From: Phycisphaerae bacterium
Lineage (GTDB): Bacteria > Planctomycetota > Phycisphaerae > Phycisphaerales > SM1A02
Length of the DNA: 64,000 nucleotides
Reading direction: 5' to 3'
NCBI GenBank assembly: GCA_016873335.1
Contig: VGXN01000004.1
Span: 1 to 64,000 of the forward strand
This document shows, piece by piece, positions 57,974-64,000 of the stretch. Made by a program: the position numbers and the translations under genes. How positions within the stretch are numbered: the stretch's first letter is position 1; every line of letters begins with the position of its first letter. Under the pieces are notes generated by a model, which worked only from the letters and a program-made list of their open reading frames with translations, searched no databases and was not told the DNA's origin.

Positions 57974-58762
57974 TCATCGCTGCAGACGGCTGCGCCACAG
58001 TCCGAGCGACGCATCATCGGTCAGGTCGTACCACAGCGGCGTGACCGTCACGAAGCGGTCCATGAGCGCCTCGACATCGCTGCCTTCCGCAGTGTGGACG
58101 AACTCCATGCCGCTGCCACACGGCCAGTAGTAGGTACGACCATCGGGCGCCTCGCGCCGCTCGTGGCGGTCGATGCCGGCAGCGGTGTTCATGCGAACCA
58201 CCTTGATCTGCGGCATCGGCGCATCGGGCGTTTCGGTCCGCGGAACATTGATCGACACCACGCGGTGCGCGTCGAGCGGATGCTCGAGCACGCGGTCGAT
58301 CGCGGCGCGCGCGATCTGCGCAGCACGCCGCCACTCGATCCTCGAGAAGTCGCCAAGATGCAGGCTGACCGCGATCGCAGGCACACCGAGAAAGGCGGCC
58401 TCGATCGCGGCAGCCACAGTGCCCGAGTAAATGACGTTGATCCCGACATTCGCGCCGCCGTTCATGCCGCTGATGACAAGGTCGGGTGCAGTGCCCGCAC
58501 CGAAACGCTCGGGCCAAATCGTTCGAAGCCCAAGCTTCACGCAGTCCGCTGGGGTTCCATCGACCGCGATGCCGCGGAATGTGTCGGTCACCGCCACCTC
58601 GCGCGTCATCAGCGCGCGGTGGAAGGTGATGCCGTGGCTCATGGCGGACTGCACGCCCGCAGGCGCAACGGTGAAGATTTCGCCCAGCGATGCGATCTCG
58701 CGGTGCAGCGCCTCGATGCCTTGCGCTTCGATTCCATCGTCGTTGGTGAGGAGGATTCGCAT
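57974..58762 (-). CDS. surE: 5'/3'-nucleotidase SurE
   Basis: MRILLTNDDGIEAQGIEAL; VISGMNGGANVGINVIYSGTVAAAIEAAFLGVPAIAVSL. Confidence 0.96.
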   Translation of the reverse strand: MRILLTNDDGIEAQGIEALHREIASLGEIFTVAPAGVQSAMSHGITFHRALMTREVAVTDTFRGIAVDGTPADCVKLGLRTIWPERFGAGTAPDLVISGMNGGANVGINVIYSGTVAAAIEAAFLGVPAIAVSLHLGDFSRIEWRRAAQIARAAIDRVLEHPLDAHRVVSINVPRTETPDAPMPQIKVVRMNTAAGIDRHERREAPDGRTYYWPCGSGMEFVHTAEGSDVEALMDRFVTVTPLWYDLTDDASLGLWRSRLQR

Positions 58763-58823
58763 GGGAACCTCGTGAGCATAGGCAGGGAACGCTGCCGCCG
58801 CAGGTGTGCGCGCTCGCGACGCG

Positions 58824-60053
58824 TCAGTCGCGCACGGGTGTCAGCACATAGTCGCGCCCGCCCCAGCGTACGGGTTTGCCCGCCACAAGATCACGCGCAG
58901 CTTGCCACATGATGCCGGCCACTGCGATGGAGCCGTGCGCACAGGTCAGCGCGGCGAGGCGCGGGACACCGATGAGCGCAAAGATGTGCATCAAGGTTGC
59001 CTGCTGCATGCAGAGCGCGAACGCACCGCAGCCAATGCCCGCCCAACCGAGTGGCGCATCACCGCTTCGCAGCGCGATGATGCCGCAGCCGAGACTGAAC
59101 CACGCGGCCATGAAGACGCCGGCGCCCGCGAGGAGGCACTCCGTGGCGTAGCGCCGAAGTTTGTACGGCCGTCGCCGCGACGCCTCGATGAAGATGCGCC
59201 GCCAACCATGACGGAACTGCTTGTAGGTCTCGTACATGCGCACGTGCAGCATGTCATCGGCGACGAAGAGCCCCGCGCGCAGGTGCGCCACTTGCACCGC
59301 TGCTCTGGCAAACGCCAGATCCTCGAGCAGATCGTCCTTCACCGCCGCGTGACCGCCGATCGCGTCGTATCCCTCGCGTGTGAACAGCATGAACTGCCCA
59401 TTGGCGAAGGGGCGTGGATGCGCCGCGTCATTCGCCCGCGCAATGGGGAAGAGTTTCATCAGTTCCATCGCAGCCATCGGCTGCACGGTCGCCTCGAACA
59501 GATGGCGGATGCTCACACCAGGCAGCGCCGACAGCAGCGACAGTCCGCGATCTTCGAGCAGCGCGACAGACGCTCGCACGAGCAGCGGATCGAACAGCGT
59601 GTCCGCGTCGGTGAACAGCAGGCGTTCACCTGTGGCTGCGGCGGCGCCCACCGCAGCAGCGTTGCACTTGCCGGCCCAGTCCGGGGGGCAGGAGTCGTTC
59701 TCGATGATCCGAAGTGAAACGCCGCGGCGCGAGGCATCGGGATGCCGAGCCCACTCGCGCTCGAGTGCGGCGCGCGAAGCATCGGTGCAGCGATCGAGCA
59801 CGAAGATCACCTCGAGGGCTGCGGGGTAGGACTGTGCCACAAGGCTTCGCAGCAGCTCGGGGGCGTGCTGCTCCTCATTGTGGGCAGGAACAACCACAGA
59901 AACAGTCGGCCACACATCGAGAGGCAGGTCGATCCCGCTGCGCATGTTGGGGCGTCCGCTGCGGTCGCGGTGGACACGCCAGCGCACGATCAGCCAGTAG
60001 AAGCCGCCCGCGGCAGACATCGCGGCGAAAATCCAGACGGAAACCACCAGCAT
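58824..60053 (-). CDS. family 2 glycosyltransferase, membrane-associated (HpnI/CrtQ-like)
   Basis: TVSVVVPAHNEEQHAPELLRSLVAQSYPAALEVIFVLDRCTD; LLFTDADTLFDP; C-terminal TM helices. Confidence 0.85.
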   Translation of the reverse strand: MLVVSVWIFAAMSAAGGFYWLIVRWRVHRDRSGRPNMRSGIDLPLDVWPTVSVVVPAHNEEQHAPELLRSLVAQSYPAALEVIFVLDRCTDASRAALEREWARHPDASRRGVSLRIIENDSCPPDWAGKCNAAAVGAAAATGERLLFTDADTLFDPLLVRASVALLEDRGLSLLSALPGVSIRHLFEATVQPMAAMELMKLFPIARANDAAHPRPFANGQFMLFTREGYDAIGGHAAVKDDLLEDLAFARAAVQVAHLRAGLFVADDMLHVRMYETYKQFRHGWRRIFIEASRRRPYKLRRYATECLLAGAGVFMAAWFSLGCGIIALRSGDAPLGWAGIGCGAFALCMQQATLMHIFALIGVPRLAALTCAHGSIAVAGIMWQAARDLVAGKPVRWGGRDYVLTPVRD

Positions 60054-60110
60054 CCCGCAGAGGCTACCCCCGACCGCTCTCCGTCGGCGGAGTACGCTTG
60101 GGCGTTCCCG

Positions 60111-60779
60111 ATGCCGACATTCACGCGCAGTCAGGCGGCAGACTACGACCGCCAGTGCAGCACGCACTGGGCGATCCCGTCGCTCGCACTCATGGCGCAC
60201 GCATCAGCAGAGTGCGCGCTCGCGGTGCTCCGCACGCTCTCGGCACCGCCGCCGCGCGTGCTTGTCCTGTGCGGCCCCGGCAACAACGGCGGTGACGGGT
60301 ACGCGGTCGCGCGCGCACTGCATTCGCACGGTGTCGTGGCTCGCGCGTGCGCAGTGCTGCCGCCCACAGCCGGCAGCGATGCGGCGGTGATGTACGAGGC
60401 CGCGCGTCGGCTCGATCTGCTTCTGCCGTGGGCTGCATGCGAGTCGTGGTCCTCCCCGCCCGACTGCGTGCTGGTCGATTCGCTCCTCGGCACTGGGATT
60501 TCGCGTGCGCCCGAGGGCGAACTGCGCGCTGCCGTGCGCTGGCTGAACAGCCGCCGAGCTTCGGGCGCGGAGGTGATCGCCATCGATGTGCCGAGCGGTC
60601 TCGATGCGGACTCCGGAGAACCCTTCGCGGGCGGCGACGCCGTCCACGCATCACGCACACTGACCATGGTCGCCATGAAGTCAGGCTTCGCCGCGCCCAG
60701 TGCCAGGAAGTTTGTCGGCGCTGTCGAGGTGCTGTCGATTGGAGGTCCACCACTCGACCGCGTTTCGCCCGCCTGTTGA
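60111..60779 (+). CDS. nnrE: NAD(P)H-hydrate epimerase (YjeF N-terminal domain)
   Basis: VLVLCGPGNNGGDGYAVARALHSHGV; LVDSLLGTGISRAPEGEL; AIDVPSGLDADSGEP. Confidence 0.92.
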   Translation: MPTFTRSQAADYDRQCSTHWAIPSLALMAHASAECALAVLRTLSAPPPRVLVLCGPGNNGGDGYAVARALHSHGVVARACAVLPPTAGSDAAVMYEAARRLDLLLPWAACESWSSPPDCVLVDSLLGTGISRAPEGELRAAVRWLNSRRASGAEVIAIDVPSGLDADSGEPFAGGDAVHASRTLTMVAMKSGFAAPSARKFVGAVEVLSIGGPPLDRVSPAC

Positions 60780-60786
60780 CCCCACC

Positions 60787-62427
60787 GTGTACGCATCCCT
60801 CGTCTCCAATCGCTATCTGACATCACGGCTGATCCCCGTGATCGCCGTCGCCGCGGTCGCGCTCTGCGTGGCGCTCGTGATCACGGTCGTGTCCGTGATG
60901 AGCGGGTTCCTCGACATGTTGAAGGCATCCGGACGCAGCATCGTGGGCGATGTGATCGTGTCATCGGGGATCGGCGGCATGCCGTACGCCGAAGAGCTGC
61001 TCGCGGAACTGCGCGCGCTTCCCGAAGTCGCGGGCGCGACGCCGCTGATCGACACCATCGGGCTGCTCCGCATGCCCTATCCCGCAGGTCCACAGAAGGA
61101 GACCGCACATGTGCAGGTGTGGGCGGTCGATCCCGCTTCTCTTGCAGGCGTCACGGACTTCGCCGATGACCTCTACTGGCGTGCGCCAAAGGATGCGGCT
61201 GCCGCAGACGCGATGGCACCCGACGATCCGCGCCGTGCGCTCGATCCAACCATCCTTGAGGATGGCAAGCGGCTGCTGCAGTCGAGCACCAACACCCCAG
61301 GCATCGCACTTGGCATGCATGTGTCCGTCGGAAACGCCCGTCAGCGCGATGGTTCCTACTTGCCTCGGTATGGGTGGTTCATGCCCGGGCTGGAGGTCAC
61401 CCTGACGGTGGTACCCGTCTCAGGGAAGGGCAAGATCGCCGAGCCGCGGGAGCAGATTTTTCCCGTCGTCAACGAAGTGCAGACGGGACTTTTCGAAGTC
61501 GACCGCAATCGTGTCTACATCCCGCTGCAGGAGGGACAGCGACTGCTTCGACTCGATGAGGCACCGCTGTACGACTTGACGGCGGATCCCGACGCTTCGG
61601 GCAATTACCCCGTGATCGGGCGGACACCGGCGCGCGTCACCAAACTGCTGCTGCGTGCGAAGCCGGGGTGCTCGGCGGATGCGCTGCGGGATCGCGTGCA
61701 GGCCACGTACGACGCGTTCGCAGACCGCATCGAAGCGGACCGCTCGCGGACCGCCTCCATGCCTCGCTTCGTGCAGGTCTTGACGTGGGAGCAGCAGCTG
61801 CGCGATCTGATCATCCCAGTCGAGAAGGAGCGAGAGATGATGCGCGTGCTGTTCTCGCTGATCTATCTCGTGTGCGCTGGGCTGATCCTGTCGATCTTCT
61901 GGGCGATCGTCGTTGAAAAGACACGCGACATCGGCATTCTCCGAAGCGTTGGCGCATCGCGCACGGGTGTCATGTGGATTTTCCTGCGCTATGGACTGAT
62001 CATCGGAACGCTTGGAAGTGCGCTCGGCGTTCTGTTGGCCTGGGCGATCGTCACGAATGTGAATCCGATCCATGAAGCAATCGGCAGCGACGCGCCGCTT
62101 GCAATCCGCGTCACCGCATGGTGTCTTGCATCGGCATGCGCCGTTGGGCTCTGTGTGACGGCGCTGCGTCGAAAGTTCCTGCCCACACTGCTTTGGACAC
62201 TGGGCACGATCGTGTTGAGCGCAGCCGCGCTCGGTCTGACCTTGCACCACGGGACACTGATTTGGGATCCGAGCATCTACTACTTCACGCTCGTGCCCGA
62301 CAAGGTGGATTGGTGGGCGGCTGGAACGACCGCCGTGGGTGGCGTGCTCTTCAGTGTGATTGGTTCCGCGATTCCTGCGGCAAAGGCTGCGGACATCGAC
62401 CCTGTGGAGGCACTTCGCTATGGCTGA
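60787..62427 (+). CDS. FtsX-like/LolC-E family ABC transporter permease
   Basis: SNRYLTSRLIPVIAVAAVALCVALVITVVSVMSGFLDML; C-terminal FtsX TM bundle with RDIGILRSVGASRTGVMWIFLRYG and PVEALRYG. GTG start. Confidence 0.85.
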   Translation: MYASLVSNRYLTSRLIPVIAVAAVALCVALVITVVSVMSGFLDMLKASGRSIVGDVIVSSGIGGMPYAEELLAELRALPEVAGATPLIDTIGLLRMPYPAGPQKETAHVQVWAVDPASLAGVTDFADDLYWRAPKDAAAADAMAPDDPRRALDPTILEDGKRLLQSSTNTPGIALGMHVSVGNARQRDGSYLPRYGWFMPGLEVTLTVVPVSGKGKIAEPREQIFPVVNEVQTGLFEVDRNRVYIPLQEGQRLLRLDEAPLYDLTADPDASGNYPVIGRTPARVTKLLLRAKPGCSADALRDRVQATYDAFADRIEADRSRTASMPRFVQVLTWEQQLRDLIIPVEKEREMMRVLFSLIYLVCAGLILSIFWAIVVEKTRDIGILRSVGASRTGVMWIFLRYGLIIGTLGSALGVLLAWAIVTNVNPIHEAIGSDAPLAIRVTAWCLASACAVGLCVTALRRKFLPTLLWTLGTIVLSAAALGLTLHHGTLIWDPSIYYFTLVPDKVDWWAAGTTAVGGVLFSVIGSAIPAAKAADIDPVEALRYG

Positions 62428-63124
62428 TCTGCCGCTGCTCGACGCGCGCGACGTGCACAAGACCTACCGCTTCGGCGCGCTCGGCGTCGAAGTTCTGCGT
62501 GGCGTCAACTTGGCGGTGCGCAGCGGCGAGTGGCTCGCGATACTCGGCTCATCCGGGTCGGGCAAGAGCACGCTGATGCACCTGCTCGGCGGTCTCGATC
62601 GCCCCGATGCTGGGCAAGGTGAAATCCACTTCCGTGGGGAACCCATCTCCCTGCAGCCTGGTTCGGCACTCGACCGTTACCGCAACCGTGACATCGGATT
62701 CGTCTTTCAGTTCTATCACCTGCTGCCGGAGTTGAATGTTCTGGAGAACACCCTGCTGCCGGCGCTCGTCTTCGGCGCGCGCTCGGAGGGACGCACGGCC
62801 GTTCGCCAAGACGCAGAAGCCTTGCTTGGCGCCTTCGGTCTCGGTCATCGCTTGACGCACCGCCCGTCGCAACTCTCGGGTGGTGAACGCCAACGCGTGG
62901 CGATCGCACGTGCGCTGATCAATCGCCCCGCCGTGCTGCTGGCTGACGAACCGACAGGCAATCTGGATGCCGCGACGGGAGCGGGCATCCTCGACCTCCT
63001 CGCCGAACGGCACAAGCAAGGCCTGACCATCGTCATGGTGACCCACGACCACGAGGTCGCCGCCCGAGCAACTCGGCAGATTCGCCTGTTGAATGGCACG
63101 ACCGAAACGCCAGACGCCACCTGA
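62420..63124 (+). CDS. LolD-like ABC transporter ATP-binding protein
   Basis: LGSSGSGKSTLMHLLGGLDRPDAG, FVFQFYHLLPELNVLENTLLPAL, LSGGERQRVAIARALINRPAVLLADEPTGNLD. Confidence 0.93.
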   Translation: MADLPLLDARDVHKTYRFGALGVEVLRGVNLAVRSGEWLAILGSSGSGKSTLMHLLGGLDRPDAGQGEIHFRGEPISLQPGSALDRYRNRDIGFVFQFYHLLPELNVLENTLLPALVFGARSEGRTAVRQDAEALLGAFGLGHRLTHRPSQLSGGERQRVAIARALINRPAVLLADEPTGNLDAATGAGILDLLAERHKQGLTIVMVTHDHEVAARATRQIRLLNGTTETPDAT

Positions 63125-63181
63125 GCGAAAACGCCGCCTCGGACGCTCCATACTCTCGCAAACCACGGGTTGGACGGATTT

Positions 63182-63197
63182 TGGCACTTGTTTTGCT
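63182..63197 (+). promoter_or_regulatory. candidate sigma54 (-24/-12) promoter upstream of clpC
   Basis: TGGCAC-N5-TTGCT in the 263-nt lolD-clpC intergenic region. Confidence 0.45.
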
Positions 63198-63387
63198 GGT
63201 GCACCGCACCCGCTTCTCCCCAACTTTGTGTCCAAGAATCTCTGCGGCACGGGTTGAGTGTCGGGCGGGCGAATCCGATAGTTCATTGGCAGCGTTGTGC
63301 TGCTGATGAGTGCCGCCTGCTGGGAGTCGTTCGGCGGCATGAGGTTGAGGGTCGTAGGATCAGCGATTCACCAACAGGAGGTTCCCC

Positions 63388-64000
63388 ATGTTTGAACGAC
63401 TGACCGATCGCGCACGCAAGGTCATGGCGCTCGCCAATCAAGAGGCGCAGCGTTTCAACCATGAGTACATCGGCACCGAGCACATTCTGCTGGGACTCGT
63501 GAAGGAGGCATCTGGTGTCGGCGCCAATGTGCTGAAGAATCTCGGCATCGATCTGCGCAAAGTGCGGCTTGAAGTCGAGAAACTCGTCAAGAGCGGTCCC
63601 GAGATGGTGACCATGGGCAAATTGCCGCAGACCCCGCGCGCGAAGAAGGTGCTCGAATACGCGATCGAGGAAGCGCGCAATCTGAATCACAATTATGTCG
63701 GCACAGAGCATCTGCTGCTCGGTCTGCTGCGCGAGCAGGATGGCGTGGCTGCACAAGTGCTTGTGAACCTTGGACTGAAGTTGGAGGACGTCCGTGAGGA
63801 GGTTCTCAACCTGCTTGGTGCGGGCGGCGAGAGTGAAGAAGAGACGCCGCAGGGGCAGCAAGAAGCGGGAGCGGGCGAGGCGGGACCAGGCGAACGGGAG
63901 CCGGGCGTGCGGCGTGCGACCAAGAGCAAGACCCCTGCCCTCGACTCCTTCGGTCGCGACCTGACCGAACTCGCCCGCAACGGCGAACTCGATCCGGTCA
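63388..64000 (+). CDS. clpC: ATP-dependent Clp protease ATP-binding subunit ClpC (3'-truncated)
   Basis: MFERLTDRARKVMALANQEAQRFNHEYIGTEHILLGLVKE...NYVGTEHLLLGLLREQDGVAAQVL, two Clp-N repeats; SD AGGAGG. Confidence 0.95.
   Translation, partial: MFERLTDRARKVMALANQEAQRFNHEYIGTEHILLGLVKEASGVGANVLKNLGIDLRKVRLEVEKLVKSGPEMVTMGKLPQTPRAKKVLEYAIEEARNLNHNYVGTEHLLLGLLREQDGVAAQVLVNLGLKLEDVREEVLNLLGAGGESEEETPQGQQEAGAGEAGPGEREPGVRRATKSKTPALDSFGRDLTELARNGELDPV

Noticed and set aside
63254-63282. Heat-shock CIRCE/HrcA element at clpC
   Set aside because: No TTAGCACTC-N9-GAGTGCTAA-like repeat is present; only a sigma70-like TTGAGT-N17-GATAGT match is visible.
1-64000. CRISPR arrays, tRNA/rRNA genes, transposases, integrases, phage genes, toxin-antitoxin or defence islands
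   Set aside because: None could be supported; no direct-repeat arrays or characteristic proteins were seen, and intergenic space is very limited.

Overview
This is a gene-dense, high-GC bacterial chromosome segment with about 50 protein genes. Content suggests a Planctomycetota/Phycisphaerae-like organism (inference from hpnCDE, LpxI, GldA/FG-DUF4340 and planctomycete-style protein variants). I found no rRNA, tRNA, CRISPR array, transposase or prophage. Much of it is housekeeping: queG, hpnE-hpnD-hpnC, ispH, rlmN, rluD, gpsA, fusA, ribD, prmC, putA, comM, nusA-infB-rbfA-yebC, dsbD, lpxI, gyrA, exbD/tonB, surE, nnrE, lolC/D-like and clpC (truncated by the window end). Least ordinary observations: (1) a window-wide promoter layout in which a TANNNT -10-like box sits 6-13 nt upstream of the start codon at about 19 genes, implying pervasive leaderless or near-leaderless mRNAs, with some divergent pairs sharing overlapping -10 boxes; (2) a ~390-nt leader or stand-alone RNA between dsbD and nusA, with its own promoter, a possible long-range closing helix and a strong intrinsic terminator ~80 nt before nusA; (3) a 1162-aa indolepyruvate:ferredoxin-oxidoreductase-like protein that seems to lack its TPP and Fe-S motifs; (4) an endonuclease III/HhH-GPD-like protein without the catalytic Lys or Fe-S cysteines, in the translation operon where truB often lies; (5) an RNase HII-superfamily variant (DEAGYG); (6) a sigma54-type -24/-12 match upstream of clpC; (7) ten convergent gene pairs with -14 to +27 nt spacing. 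All homology calls come from reading translated motifs, with no database search.
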